DNA from: an uncultured Bacteroidales bacterium
Lineage (GTDB): Bacteria > Bacteroidota > Bacteroidia > Bacteroidales > Muribaculaceae
Reading direction: 5' to 3'
DNA length: 64,000 nucleotides
Assembly (NCBI GenBank): GCA_902792895.1
Contig: CADBBK010000004.1
Location: 186,464 to 250,463 of the forward strand
The position numbers were made by a program, and so were the translations under genes. This document shows, piece by piece, positions 41,917 through 51,743 of the stretch (position 1 is the first letter of the stretch; the number at the start of each line of letters is the position of its first letter). The notes under the pieces were generated by a model, which worked only from the letters and a program-made list of their open reading frames with translations, ran no database searches and was not told the origin of the DNA.

Positions 41917-44900
41917 TCAGAACTGGAACTGAAGACCGAAGTTAAACACGCGAGCGGTAACATAGGTGTTATCAGAACCACCGCTGAAACTGTACTGGGG
42001 ATTCACACCCTTGCGGGAAGTGAACGTAGCCAGGTTCTCAACACCAGCAGTGAGGGTGAGACCCTGCATACCAATCTTGTTCATCAACAGTCTGGGCACT
42101 GAGTAGCTCAAGGTGATGTTCTTTACTACGAAGTAGGAAGCACTGGTCAACCAGCGGTCACTGGTAGCGTTATTGTAAGTGCTGTTCTCGAAGTCGAGCT
42201 GAGGAATACCCTTAGGATCAATGCGGTTGGGAGAGTTCTCGGTCATGCCGGCGGGAACACCATTCCAGCTCTTGGCCAGGTCAACGTGGTTAGCAGCAGC
42301 CGAAGATGCCGAGTTGGTCGACATCAGGGTCTGATAAGCCGAGTCATAAACCTTGCCACCCAGGCTATAGGTGAACAGAGCGTTCAGAGCAAAGCCCTTG
42401 AAATTCAGAATCGAGTTCAACGAACCGAAGAACCAGGGGTGAGCAGTACCTGCCCAGTCACGCTTGCCATAGGAGCCAGGCATGGTGGTGTAGGTCTCGT
42501 CACCGATGGTAACGGTCTGGCCAGCAGCCTCAGCGCGCTCAGCCATATCAGGATCCAGGGTGTACAGCGAGCGACCGGTCATCTGGTCAACGCCGACAAA
42601 GTGATAGGTGTAGAACTCGTAGGGGTCATGACCCTCGGAGTAGTTCTGCTGACCATGCAGGATGTCCTTTCCGTCGGGGAGCTTCTTGATCTTGCTCTTC
42701 ATGAAGGTACCCTCGGTTGACAGCGTCCAGTTGAAGTCACGGCCGCGAATAACGTCAGCGCTCAACGATATTTCGATACCGCGGTTAGAAATGGTACCGA
42801 TGTTCTTGTAGATGCTCATGTTGTAGTCATCACCCCAAACAAACGAACCAGCCGACAGGGGCAGAGGAACAGCGAACAACAGGTCCTTGTTGCGCTTGTC
42901 AAACAGAACGAAGTTGAAGTTCAGACGGTCAAATACGCGACCCTCAATACCGAAGTCGATATTCTGACAGGTCTCCCACTTGATGTCGTTGGCGGCAAGG
43001 CTCTGCTTCATGAAGGCAGCGCTACCGGCGTTCTTCTCGATGTAATACAGTGCCTGGTAAGCATAGAGGCTAACGCCCATGTTGTTACCGGTCTCACCAT
43101 AAGAAGCGCGAACGCGCAGCTGGTCGAGCCAGTTTACATCCTGCAGGAAGTTCTCCTTCTTGATGTTCCAGTTCAAACCGAACGAGAAGAAGTTACCCCA
43201 ACGGTTATCCTTGGCAAAACGCGAAGAACCGTCGCGGCGGAACGAGAAGTCAGCGAAGTACTTCTCATAGTAGTTGTAGCGTGCACGACCCAGGTAGGAC
43301 TCGGTCTTGTCCTCGTCATCCGAACCCTGGAAATAGGAGTTGGTCTGGAAGTTACCGGGGGTGTAGATACCATCGGCAGCCGAGCCAGTGTTCATACCGT
43401 AAGCCGAACGGCTGTTGTACTCATAGTTCTCATGAGCAAGCATCACGTCAACATGGTGACGATCAAAGTCACGGGCCCAGTTCAGGATTTCCTGAGCAGT
43501 GCGGGTGTTGTACTCATAAGCATAGCTGGTCAGACGACCATTGTTGGTAGAACCATCACCAATGAACGGGTTGTTGTAACGACGGCGATTGGTGTTGGAG
43601 TGCATGAAGTCAGCCTTCAACGTTACCGAGAAGCCGAAGGGCAGAGTGAAGGTACCATAGGCCATACCCTCAACAACGGCGCGACGACGACGGTCGAAGT
43701 CCTTGCGCAACTCAAAGGCGATGTTGCGGTTGTCCAGATAAGAGGACTTGGTATCATACTGCTTCTCACCATTCTCGTCCAGCAGGAAGCTGCCGTCGGG
43801 GTTGTGCAGGAACAGAGGATAAACAGGAGCCATGTAGCGAGCTACATAGAAGGGGTTAGCATAGTAGTTACCAGTTGCATTGTCATTGAAGTTGCGGGTA
43901 GCATAGGTACCACTCAGGTTGATACCAGCCTTGAACCAGTCACTGGGAGTGAAGTTGGTGTTGATACGGCCAGTGAAACGCTCATAGGCGCTAGCGTAGA
44001 TATAACCTTTCTCGTTGGTGTAACCAGCCGAAGCATACATGTTATACTTCTCGCTACCAGCGGTGCCCGAAAGGCTGTAGTCCTGGCGATAGCCAGTGCG
44101 CTCAACGTCCTTTTCCCAATCCAGGTCGGTGTAACCGGGAAGAATCTGGGCAATCAGCTTACCGTTGGCATCAAACAGCTTATCATCGGGAGCATTGTAG
44201 ATGTTCTTGCGTGCATAGTCACCAATCAGGTGCTGGGTAGCATACTGGCTTGCAGTAGCCTGATCCAGACCCATGCTACCGTTCATGGCGTAGTTCCTCA
44301 TGGCAAGCCAAGAAGCCTCCATCCACTGGTCGGCACCCATGCGGTCGTACTCAGCGATACCGCGCTTGTACAGACCCTGATTGATGCGCAGGGTTACATT
44401 GGGCTTAGATGCATAGTTACCCTTCTTGGTAGTAATCAGCACAACACCGTTAGCAGCACGGTTACCATACAGGGCAGCCGATGCAGCGTCCTTCAACACG
44501 CTCATGCTCTCGATATCCACGGGATTGATCTCGGCAATGTTACCGTCAAATGCAACACCGTCAACTACATACAGAGGAGCACTTGAACCGGTGATACTAC
44601 CGATACCACGGATGCGGATGTTGGGAGCAGCACCAGGCTCACCATAGGTGTTGTTCACCTGGATACCGGGGGTGCTACCCTCGAGCGCTGCGGTAACCGA
44701 AGAACCGATGCGGTCTTTGATTTTCTTCTCGTCAACAACCGAGATTGAACCGGTAATTGACTGGCGCTTTGCACTACCGTAAGCAACAACCACAACCTCA
44801 TCAAGGCTTTGGCCAGAGTCGGTCAGCTTTACAACCATGTTGGGAGTAACCTCTACCTGACGGGTAGCGTAGCCAATGTAAGATACGTTGACAAACTTCA

Positions 44901-45099
44901 CATGGTCGGGTAATACCAGCGTGAAATGACCATTAACATCAGTTGCAGTGCCATGGTTGACACCCTCACCTTGGATTGTAGCACCAATCAGAGGATCACC
45001 AGTAGCTGCATCCAGTACTTGCCCGCTGATTGTGCGGTCGGCATACGCCGAGAGTGCCATGAAGCACATCGCAAACATTAACAGAAATAGCTTCTTCAT
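41917..45099 (-). CDS. SusC/RagA-type TonB-linked outer-membrane transporter (pair 4)
   Basis: 1060 residues. Signal peptide (MKKLFLLMFAMCFMALSAYA), regulatory-like domain (ISGQVLDAATGDPLIGATIQGEG), TonB box (LDEVVVVAYGSAKRQ), plug (IRIRGIGSITGSSAPLYVVDGVAF ... VLKDAASAALYGNRAANGVV) and barrel ending VFNFGLQFQF with terminal Phe. Standard SusC with no OmpA tail. With the downstream SusD it should import an unknown ligand. Upstream, a TAGTTTTG box about 115 nt before the ATG is a possible promoter. Confidence 0.95.
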   Translation of the reverse strand: MKKLFLLMFAMCFMALSAYADRTISGQVLDAATGDPLIGATIQGEGVNHGTATDVNGHFTLVLPDHVKFVNVSYIGYATRQVEVTPNMVVKLTDSGQSLDEVVVVAYGSAKRQSITGSISVVDEKKIKDRIGSSVTAALEGSTPGIQVNNTYGEPGAAPNIRIRGIGSITGSSAPLYVVDGVAFDGNIAEINPVDIESMSVLKDAASAALYGNRAANGVVLITTKKGNYASKPNVTLRINQGLYKRGIAEYDRMGADQWMEASWLAMRNYAMNGSMGLDQATASQYATQHLIGDYARKNIYNAPDDKLFDANGKLIAQILPGYTDLDWEKDVERTGYRQDYSLSGTAGSEKYNMYASAGYTNEKGYIYASAYERFTGRINTNFTPSDWFKAGINLSGTYATRNFNDNATGNYYANPFYVARYMAPVYPLFLHNPDGSFLLDENGEKQYDTKSSYLDNRNIAFELRKDFDRRRRAVVEGMAYGTFTLPFGFSVTLKADFMHSNTNRRRYNNPFIGDGSTNNGRLTSYAYEYNTRTAQEILNWARDFDRHHVDVMLAHENYEYNSRSAYGMNTGSAADGIYTPGNFQTNSYFQGSDDEDKTESYLGRARYNYYEKYFADFSFRRDGSSRFAKDNRWGNFFSFGLNWNIKKENFLQDVNWLDQLRVRASYGETGNNMGVSLYAYQALYYIEKNAGSAAFMKQSLAANDIKWETCQNIDFGIEGRVFDRLNFNFVLFDKRNKDLLFAVPLPLSAGSFVWGDDYNMSIYKNIGTISNRGIEISLSADVIRGRDFNWTLSTEGTFMKSKIKKLPDGKDILHGQQNYSEGHDPYEFYTYHFVGVDQMTGRSLYTLDPDMAERAEAAGQTVTIGDETYTTMPGSYGKRDWAGTAHPWFFGSLNSILNFKGFALNALFTYSLGGKVYDSAYQTLMSTNSASSAAANHVDLAKSWNGVPAGMTENSPNRIDPKGIPQLDFENSTYNNATSDRWLTSASYFVVKNITLSYSVPRLLMNKIGMQGLTLTAGVENLATFTSRKGVNPQYSFSGGSDNTYVTARVFNFGLQFQF

Positions 45100-45537
45100 A
45101 AATAGTGATGTTTAAATTAATAAATAGTAATATAATTGTTTCAATTAATGAGTTTACATGTAATGTCTAAATGGTACTATAAACACAGCCGCATCATTAG
45201 ATTTACAAGTTTGCAAAACTAGTAAAAAAATATAAAATATGCCCTAAAAATGGGGGGTTTTAACTAATTGCCTGTGTTTTCTATCTTTTGACTCGGTGAA
45301 TATTGAAAATAAAAATAAAAAGGAACTAATTTTTCATTTTATAACTAATTAATTGAATTACAACCAAATAATCAAATATTACCGCTACAGTGGACAAAAA
45401 AGCGAGGGATTAAATCAAAATGTTAAAATAAACCCCCTTTAACATTTATAAATTAACTATATTTTGTGGCTTTTGTCTTGTTTTCGGCCCATTTTACGGC
45501 ACTTTGGCAGCTATTCACAGCCTGTTAATAACTTTTT
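45100..45537. other. AT-rich intergenic region upstream of susC (pair 4)
   Basis: About 440 bp, very AT-rich. It contains a possible -7 box TAGTTTTG (45214-45221, minus) for susC. Near 45511-45531, CTATTCACA and TGTTAATAA resemble DnaA boxes with one or two mismatches. No ORF. Confidence 0.5.
45214..45221 (-). promoter_or_regulatory. Putative -7 element for susC (pair 4)
   Basis: TAGTTTTG on the minus strand, 115 nt upstream of the ATG at 45099; no matching -33 box. Confidence 0.4.
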
Positions 45538-46080
45538 TTACTGCTTTTCAAGGCCTGATTTTTCAAAGCAATGCCACATCAAGATAGCGGCGCAACACGA
45601 TATATTTAATGAGTGTTTAGTACCATATTGCGGAATTTCTACACACACGTCACTGACATCAACCACCTCTTGGGACACCCCCTTGACTTCATTGCCCAGC
45701 ACAATGGCCACACGCTGTCCCTTGTCAACAACAAATTGATCCAGACTCACACTGTTGTGCACCTGCTCAATCGAGCAGATGAGATAGCCTTCTTGCTTGA
45801 GCTGCTCCACGGCGGCAAGTGTGGTAGGATAGTATTGCCAGGCAACCGACTCCTCGGCTCCGAGGGCTGTCTTGTGAATCTCGGCTTTTGGCGGTTGCGG
45901 TGTAATGCCGCACAGGCAGATGCGCTCGATGAGGAAGGCGTCGGCTGTGCGAAATACCGAACCCACATTCATCTCGCTGCGCACATTATCAAGCACCACA
46001 GTGACTGACAGCTTTTTCACCTCTTTATATTCGTCCACACCCACGCGGTGCAGTTCCAGCATCGATTTCTTCTTTGCCAT
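45538..46080 (-). CDS. TrmH/SpoU-family RNA methyltransferase
   Basis: 180 residues, a minimal SPOUT enzyme without the N-terminal substrate-binding domain. All three SPOUT motifs are visible: LDNVRSEMNVGSVFRTADAF (motif 1), IVLGNEVKGV (motif 2) and IPQYGTKHSLNISCCAAILMW (motif 3). It uses SAM, bound in the trefoil knot, to 2'-O-methylate a tRNA or rRNA; the exact nucleotide is not predictable. A TACCTTTG promoter lies 28 nt upstream of the ATG at 46080. Confidence 0.9.
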   Translation of the reverse strand: MAKKKSMLELHRVGVDEYKEVKKLSVTVVLDNVRSEMNVGSVFRTADAFLIERICLCGITPQPPKAEIHKTALGAEESVAWQYYPTTLAAVEQLKQEGYLICSIEQVHNSVSLDQFVVDKGQRVAIVLGNEVKGVSQEVVDVSDVCVEIPQYGTKHSLNISCCAAILMWHCFEKSGLEKQ

Positions 46081-46107
46081 GAATTAAATTATGTGTCATT
46101 GTTTTCA

Positions 46108-46115
46108 CAAAGGTA
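46108..46115 (-). promoter_or_regulatory. -7 element for TrmH-family gene
   Basis: TACCTTTG on the minus strand, 28 nt upstream of the ATG at 46080. Confidence 0.65.
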
Positions 46116-46605
46116 CAATTAATTTGCCGGACTTGGCGCATCATCCCGCTAGATATTCTTGAATATCTAGTGACATCCATTGTCAATTGCCACTATTATT
46201 GATGTCAAAAACCCTGTTAACTGCTGTTGAAAACTATTTGAAAAAAATCAATAAAAAACTCTTGACAAATTCAAACTACTTCGGCTTATCAATCTTTTTC
46301 AGCCCGCCAAAAAAGTTAGCACAAAAATTTTATTCCTCTTTAAACACGGTTTTCATCACCTTTTGTACCAAAAATCGATAAGATTTTATTAACTTTGCAG
46401 GTTGTTTACACCCTGTTAATAAACAACCGAAGTTGCTATGATACAGGACTTAGTCATGTTGATAAACTATCAATAATCTAATAGCACGAGTTGATAACTG
46501 CACAGCACGTTTGTGCGACGAAAAGTTATCTACACAATTAACAGGCATAATAGTTGTAGTTAAATTTAAAGTTTTAAAAAATTAAAAAACAAAATAATAT
46601 ATAAT
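46116..46605. other. Divergent AT-rich region with DnaA-box-like motifs (possible oriC)
   Basis: About 490 bp between divergent trmH-like and nadA. Between 46410 and 46545 occur TGTTAATAA, TGTTGATAA, AGTTGATAA and TTATCTACA, each one to three mismatches from the DnaA box TTATCCACA or its complement, with very AT-rich DNA on both sides (including 46560-46605). This resembles an origin of replication but could be chance in AT-rich sequence. No ORF is supported. Confidence 0.4.
46390..46397 (+). promoter_or_regulatory. Putative -7 element for nadA
   Basis: TAACTTTG; transcription from here would give a leader of about 200 nt before the nadA ATG at 46606. A TTTG upstream lies 24 bp away, slightly long. 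Confidence 0.45.
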
Positions 46606-47592
46606 ATGAATGTTGAAAAAGGCTTTGTCGATGAACCCATCGAGGAGGGCATCGACCTGAGAGAGGAAATCCTGCGCCTGAAGCGGGAACGCAACGCCGT
46701 CATCATGGCACATTATTATCAGCGTGAGGAAATCCAGCAGCTGGCCGATTATATAGGCGACAGTCTGGCTCTGGCTCAGCTGGCAGCCAAGACCGATGCG
46801 CCGGTCATCGTGCTGTGTGGTGTACATTTCATGGGTGAGACGGCCAAGATCCTGTGCCCCGACAAGACGGTCATCGTGCCCGACCTGAGTGCCGGTTGCT
46901 CGCTGGCCGACAGTTGCCCTGCCGACGAGTTTGAGCGCTTTGTCAAGGATCATCCCGGTCACACGGTGGTGAGCTATGTCAACACCAGTGCTGCTGTCAA
47001 GGCTGTGACCGACGTGGTAGTGACTTCGTCCAATGCCAAGGAGATTGTGGGCAGTCTGCCCGAGGATGAGAAAATCATCTTTGGCCCTGACCGCAACCTG
47101 GGCAACTACATCAACAGCATCACTGGCCGCGAGATGCTGCTCTGGGACGGCGCCTGCCATGTGCATGAGAAATTCAGCGTAGAAAAACTGCTTGCCCTCA
47201 AGCAGGAGCATCCCGGTGCTCGAGTGCTGGTTCATCCCGAGTGTCCCAAGCCCGTGCGCATCCTGGCCGATAAGGTGGGTTCTACCCAAGCCCTGCTCAA
47301 CTATGCTGTTGACAATGAGAGTCAGGAATTCATCGTTTGCACCGAGAGCGGCATTCTCTTCGAGATGCAGCGTCGTTGCCCTGAGAAGACTTTCATTCCT
47401 GCTCCGCCCGAGGATGGCACCTGTGCCTGCAACGAGTGTGAGTATATGAAGCTGATTACGCTCGAGAAACTGTACAACTCGCTCAAGTTCATGGCTCCGA
47501 CCATCGAGGTAGACAAGGACATCGCCGAGCGTGCCGTGCGCCCCATCCAGCGCATGCTGGACATCTCTCGTGAGTTGGGTATCATCAAGTGA
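46606..47592 (+). CDS. nadA: Quinolinate synthase A
   Basis: 328 residues. Family motifs: NAVIMAHYYQREEIQQLADYIGDSLALAQ, GVHFMGETAKILCP, VIVPDLSAGCSLADSCP, VSYVNTSAAVKA, and conserved Cys residues for the 4Fe-4S cluster, the last in CACNECEYM. It condenses iminoaspartate with DHAP to form quinolinate in de novo NAD synthesis; nadB and nadC are not in the window. First gene of a long rightward run; gpx starts 30 bp after its stop. Confidence 0.96.
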   Translation: MNVEKGFVDEPIEEGIDLREEILRLKRERNAVIMAHYYQREEIQQLADYIGDSLALAQLAAKTDAPVIVLCGVHFMGETAKILCPDKTVIVPDLSAGCSLADSCPADEFERFVKDHPGHTVVSYVNTSAAVKAVTDVVVTSSNAKEIVGSLPEDEKIIFGPDRNLGNYINSITGREMLLWDGACHVHEKFSVEKLLALKQEHPGARVLVHPECPKPVRILADKVGSTQALLNYAVDNESQEFIVCTESGILFEMQRRCPEKTFIPAPPEDGTCACNECEYMKLITLEKLYNSLKFMAPTIEVDKDIAERAVRPIQRMLDISRELGIIK

Positions 47593-47622
47593 TTCGTAAA
47601 ATGGACAAAATTCAAGGTATAT

Positions 47623-48228
47623 ATGAACAAGATTAGATTATTATCACTCTTTATTATATTTAATGTATTTAGCATCATGGCACAGAATGTTTATGATTTC
47701 ACCGTTAAGGATCGTCGTGGCAACGACGTGTCGTTAACCGAGTATAAGGGCAAAGTGCTGCTCATCGTCAACACCGCTACCCGCTGCGGATTCACTCCGC
47801 AATACGAGGAGCTGGAGGCACTTTACAAGAACTACCGTGAGCAGGGCCTCGAGATTCTCGATTTCCCTTGCAACCAGTTTGGCGAGCAGGCTCCCGGCAC
47901 CGAGGAGGAAATCCATGAGTTCTGCACCATCAACTTCGGCACCGAGTTTCCGCAGTTCAAGAAAATTGAGGTCAACGGTGAAAATGAGTCCCCGCTGTTC
48001 ACCTATCTGAAGGCACAACAGGGCTTCAAGGGCTTTGACCTTGAGAACAAAATCGGTAAACTGCTGCACGAGATGATGTCCAAGGCCGATCCCGACTATG
48101 CCAGCAAGCCTGACATCAAGTGGAATTTCACCAAATTCCTTGTTGATCGCGAGGGCAACGTCGTGCAACGCTACGAGCCCACCACCGACTGCAAGGTCAT
48201 TGAGGAAGACATCAAGAAACTTCTTTAA
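47623..48228 (+). CDS. Glutathione-peroxidase-family thiol peroxidase
   Basis: 201 residues. A short hydrophobic N-terminus (MNKIRLLSLFIIFNVFSIMAQ) suggests export. The active-site Cys is in VNTATRCGFTPQYEELEALY (Cys, not Sec), with the conserved Gln/Asn/Trp elements FPCNQFGEQAPG and WNFTKFLVDREG. Bacterial members reduce peroxides, usually with thioredoxin. Lies 30 bp after nadA and 50 bp before leuS, likely in one transcript. Confidence 0.92.
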   Translation: MNKIRLLSLFIIFNVFSIMAQNVYDFTVKDRRGNDVSLTEYKGKVLLIVNTATRCGFTPQYEELEALYKNYREQGLEILDFPCNQFGEQAPGTEEEIHEFCTINFGTEFPQFKKIEVNGENESPLFTYLKAQQGFKGFDLENKIGKLLHEMMSKADPDYASKPDIKWNFTKFLVDREGNVVQRYEPTTDCKVIEEDIKKLL

Positions 48229-48278
48229 AATGCGATAAAAGGGACAATTATCCTGTCCAATAATAAAAACTATAAATA

Positions 48279-51050
48279 ATGGATTACAATTATAAAGAGA
48301 TAGAGAAAAAGTGGCAACAGTATTGGCGTGACCACCACACCTACAAGTGCGATATTGACAACAGCCGTCCTAAGTTTTATGTGCTCGACATGTTCCCCTA
48401 TCCTTCGGGAGCAGGCTTGCATGTGGGACATCCGCTGGGCTATATTGCCAGCGACATCTATGCCCGCTACAAGCGTTTGAAGGGTTTCAACGTACTGCAT
48501 CCCATGGGCTATGATGCCTATGGTCTGCCTGCCGAGCAGTATGCCATCCAGACGGGACAGCATCCCGAAATCACCACTACCCAGAACATCGCCCGCTATC
48601 GTGAGCAGTTGGACAAAATAGGTTTCTGCTACGATTGGGACCGCGAGGTGCGCACCTGTGACCCCGCCTATTATAAGTGGACGCAGTGGGCTTTCCTGCA
48701 GATGTTCAAGAGCTATTACAACACTCTGCTCGACAAGGCCCGTCCCATCGAGGAACTGGTAGCCCATTTCGAAAAAAACGGTACTAAAGATTGCAATGCC
48801 CATACCAACAGCACCGACGAGTTTACTGCTGACGAGTGGAATGCAATGACTCAGGTGCAGCGCAACAACGTGCTCATGAACTACCGCATTGCCTATCTGG
48901 GCAACACGATGGTGAACTGGTGTCCCAAGTTGGGTACCGTGTTGGCCAACGACGAGGTGAGCGAGGGTGTGTCGGTGCGTGGCGGTTTCCCCGTGGAACA
49001 GAAGATGATGAGCCAGTGGTGCTTGCGTGTTTCGGCCTATGCCGGTCGTCTCTTGCGCGATCTCGATACCATCGAATGGACCGAGTCAATCAAGGAGACA
49101 CAGCGCAACTGGATCGGCTACAGCGAGGGTGCCGAGATGACTTTCCCCGTTGCCGACAGTGATAAGAGCCTGTTGATTTTCACCACCAGGGCCGATACCA
49201 TCTTTGGTGTCACCTTTATGGTGCTGGCTCCCGAGAGCATCTATGTCGATGAGGTAGTGACGCCTGATCAGCGTGCCGCTGTCGATGCCTATCTCGATGA
49301 GGTGAAGCACAAGACCGAACGTGAGCGCATGATTGAGAAGAAGGTGAGTGGTGTGTTTACCGGCAGCTATGCTGTGAATCCCATCACAGGCAAGAACATA
49401 CCCATTTATATCAGTGATTATGTACTTGCTGGTTATGGTACTGGTGCCATCATGGCAGTGCCGGCCCACGACAGCCGCGACTATGCTTTTGCCAAGCACT
49501 TTGACCTGCCCATCATCCCGTTGATTGAGGGTGCCGATGTGAGCGAGGAGAGCTTCGATGCCAAGGAAGGCATCATGACCAACTCATCCAGCGAGCGTCT
49601 GCAGCTCAACGGCTTGTCTGTCAAGGAGGCTATTGCCCGCACCAAGCAGTACATCGAGGAGACGGGTATCGGCCACGTCAAGGTAAACTACCGTCTGCGT
49701 GATGCCATCTTCAGCCGCCAACGCTACTGGGGTGAGCCGTTCCCCATCTACTACGATGAGAACAACCAGCCACAGGCCCTCGACGAAAGTCTGTTGCCGT
49801 TGCAGCTCCCCGAAGTGGACAAATTCCTGCCTACCGAAACGGGTGAGCCACCCCTGGGCCGTGCCAAGAATTGGGTTACTGCCGACGGTTATCCGCTGGA
49901 GCTGAACACCATGCCGGGCTTTGCCGGTTCGTCAGCCTATTACTTGCGTTACATGGATCCGCTCAATGACAAGGAACTTGTATCGCACGAGGCCAATGAA
50001 TATTGGCGCCAGGTAGATCTCTATGTAGGTGGTACCGAGCATGCTACGGGACACTTGATTTACAGCCGTTTCTGGAACAAGTTCCTCTATGATTACGGTT
50101 ATGTGTGCGAGGCCGAGCCATTCCGCAAACTGGTGAATCAGGGCATGATTCAGGGCCGCAGCAACTTTGTTTACCGCATCAAGGACACCAACACGTTTGT
50201 TTCGCTCAATCTCAAGGATAAATATGATGTGACGCCCATCCATGTGGATGTGAACATCGTTCACACCGATGCTCTCGACATTGATAAATTCCGTGAGTGG
50301 CGCCCCGAGTTCAAGGATGCCGAGTTCATTCTCGAGAATGGCAAGTACATCTGCGGTTGGTCCATCGAGAAGATGTCCAAGTCGATGTTCAACGTGGTCA
50401 ATCCCGATGACATCGTGGAACGCTACGGTGCCGACACGTTGCGTCTGTACGAGATGTTCCTGGGTCCTGTCGAGGCCAGCAAGCCGTGGGATACCAATGG
50501 CATCGATGGTGTGAACCGCTTCCTCAAGCGTCTGTGGGCCTTGTTCTTCAAGGGCGACAACATGCAGCTTACCGACGAGAAACCCAGTGCCGAGGCGCTG
50601 AAGTCGGTACACAAACTCATCAAGAAGGTGAGCGGCGACATCGAGTCGTTCAGTTACAATACGTCGGTGGCCGCATTCATGATCTGTGTCAACGAGTTGA
50701 CGAGCATGAAGTGTCGTTCCCGCGAGGTCTATGAACCACTCGTGATCTTACTCGCACCCTTTGCACCGCACATCGCCGAAGAATTGTGGCATGTCCTCGG
50801 TCATGACACCACCGTGTGCGACGCCCAGTGGCCCACGTGGAACGAGGAATATCTCAAGGAGTCGATGGTGAAGTACACCGTTTTGTTCAACGGCAAGCCC
50901 CGTTACAACATCGAGGTGCCTGCCGGAACGGCTCAGGACGAGGTGCAGCGCATCGCTTTGAGTGACGCCGGTGCCGAGCGTTGGCTCGACGGCAAGCAGC
51001 CCAAGAAGGTGATTGTCGTTCCCAACAAGATTGTCAACGTCGTCGTGTAA
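48279..51050 (+). CDS. leuS: Leucyl-tRNA synthetase
   Basis: 923 residues. Class I synthetase with HIGH-equivalent in [15 protein letters not shown] (about residues 42-56), CP1 editing domain (including the [19 protein letters not shown] segment), and KMSKS in [19 protein letters not shown]. It charges tRNA-Leu; the editing domain clears mischarged products. Normal length for Bacteroidetes. Followed by an inverted-repeat element and then rdgB. Confidence 0.98.
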   Translation: MDYNYKEIEKKWQQYWRDHHTYKCDIDNSRPKFYVLDMFPYPSGAGLHVGHPLGYIASDIYARYKRLKGFNVLHPMGYDAYGLPAEQYAIQTGQHPEITTTQNIARYREQLDKIGFCYDWDREVRTCDPAYYKWTQWAFLQMFKSYYNTLLDKARPIEELVAHFEKNGTKDCNAHTNSTDEFTADEWNAMTQVQRNNVLMNYRIAYLGNTMVNWCPKLGTVLANDEVSEGVSVRGGFPVEQKMMSQWCLRVSAYAGRLLRDLDTIEWTESIKETQRNWIGYSEGAEMTFPVADSDKSLLIFTTRADTIFGVTFMVLAPESIYVDEVVTPDQRAAVDAYLDEVKHKTERERMIEKKVSGVFTGSYAVNPITGKNIPIYISDYVLAGYGTGAIMAVPAHDSRDYAFAKHFDLPIIPLIEGADVSEESFDAKEGIMTNSSSERLQLNGLSVKEAIARTKQYIEETGIGHVKVNYRLRDAIFSRQRYWGEPFPIYYDENNQPQALDESLLPLQLPEVDKFLPTETGEPPLGRAKNWVTADGYPLELNTMPGFAGSSAYYLRYMDPLNDKELVSHEANEYWRQVDLYVGGTEHATGHLIYSRFWNKFLYDYGYVCEAEPFRKLVNQGMIQGRSNFVYRIKDTNTFVSLNLKDKYDVTPIHVDVNIVHTDALDIDKFREWRPEFKDAEFILENGKYICGWSIEKMSKSMFNVVNPDDIVERYGADTLRLYEMFLGPVEASKPWDTNGIDGVNRFLKRLWALFFKGDNMQLTDEKPSAEALKSVHKLIKKVSGDIESFSYNTSVAAFMICVNELTSMKCRSREVYEPLVILLAPFAPHIAEELWHVLGHDTTVCDAQWPTWNEEYLKESMVKYTVLFNGKPRYNIEVPAGTAQDEVQRIALSDAGAERWLDGKQPKKVIVVPNKIVNVVV

Positions 51051-51056
51051 ACCATT

Positions 51057-51125
51057 AACCACGAATTACGCGGATTCAACGAATTTTTCGCAAGATTGTT
51101 TGTTTAATTCGCGTGATTCGTGGTT
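51057..51125. repeat. Inverted-repeat element between leuS and rdgB
   Basis: AACCACGAATTACGCG (51057-51072) and CGCGTGATTCGTGGTT (51110-51125) pair with one mismatch around a 37-nt spacer that itself repeats the ACGAATT motif. Such CCACGAATTACxCG palindromes recur in many bacterial intergenic regions. It could terminate the leuS transcript or be a dispersed repeat. Confidence 0.7.
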
Positions 51126-51143
51126 TCATTATATCCATGAATC

Positions 51144-51728
51144 ATGAAGAAGATTGTCTTTGCAACCAACAATGAGCACAAGTTGCAGGAACTGCGGCAG
51201 ATGCTGGGTGACCGTTACGAGATACTCGGTCTTGCCGACATAGGGTGTCATGAAGATATCCCCGAAACCGCCGATGTCATTGAGGGAAATGCACAGATGA
51301 AGGCTCGTTATGTCAAGGAGCACTACGGCTATGACTGCTTCAGCGACGATACGGGCCTGGAAATCGATGCCTTAGGCGGCGAACCTGGCGTGTACTCGGC
51401 GCGTTATGCCGGCCCTGGTCACGACAGCGAGGCCAACATCGACAAGGTGCTCGACAAGTTGCAGGGAGTGACCGAGCGCACGGCACGTTTCCGCACCGCT
51501 ATTGCTCTGCTGCAGGGCGATGAGATGCACATGTTCGAGGGCCAGGTCGAGGGTATTATCCTCACCGAGCGCCACGGCACGGGAGGTTTCGGCTATGACA
51601 GCATCTTCCAGCCCGTGGAAGGGGACGGCAGCACTTTTGCCCAGATGTCCCCTCAGGACAAGAATCGCATCAGCCACCGAGGTCGCGCCGTTGCCCGACT
51701 GGTGGAATTTCTGAATAGTCAGGACTGA
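51144..51728 (+). CDS. rdgB: RdgB/HAM1-type non-canonical purine NTP pyrophosphatase
   Basis: 194 residues. The family start KIVFATNNEHKLQELRQML, the central DDTGLEIDALGGEPGVYSARYAG with catalytic Asp/Glu residues, and HGTGGFGYDSIFQP are all present. It hydrolyses dITP, ITP and XTP to monophosphates, preventing mutagenic incorporation. It begins 93 bp after leuS; menF follows within 16 bp, suggesting that rdgB leads or shares the men transcript. Confidence 0.95.
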   Translation: MKKIVFATNNEHKLQELRQMLGDRYEILGLADIGCHEDIPETADVIEGNAQMKARYVKEHYGYDCFSDDTGLEIDALGGEPGVYSARYAGPGHDSEANIDKVLDKLQGVTERTARFRTAIALLQGDEMHMFEGQVEGIILTERHGTGGFGYDSIFQPVEGDGSTFAQMSPQDKNRISHRGRAVARLVEFLNSQD

Positions 51729-51743
51729 GCAAACTGAGTGGGC

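Noticed and set aside
43432-44586. 384-codon plus-strand ORF within susC (pair 4)
   Set aside because: Val/Ile/Thr-rich antisense shadow of a clear SusC gene; no homology-like motif.
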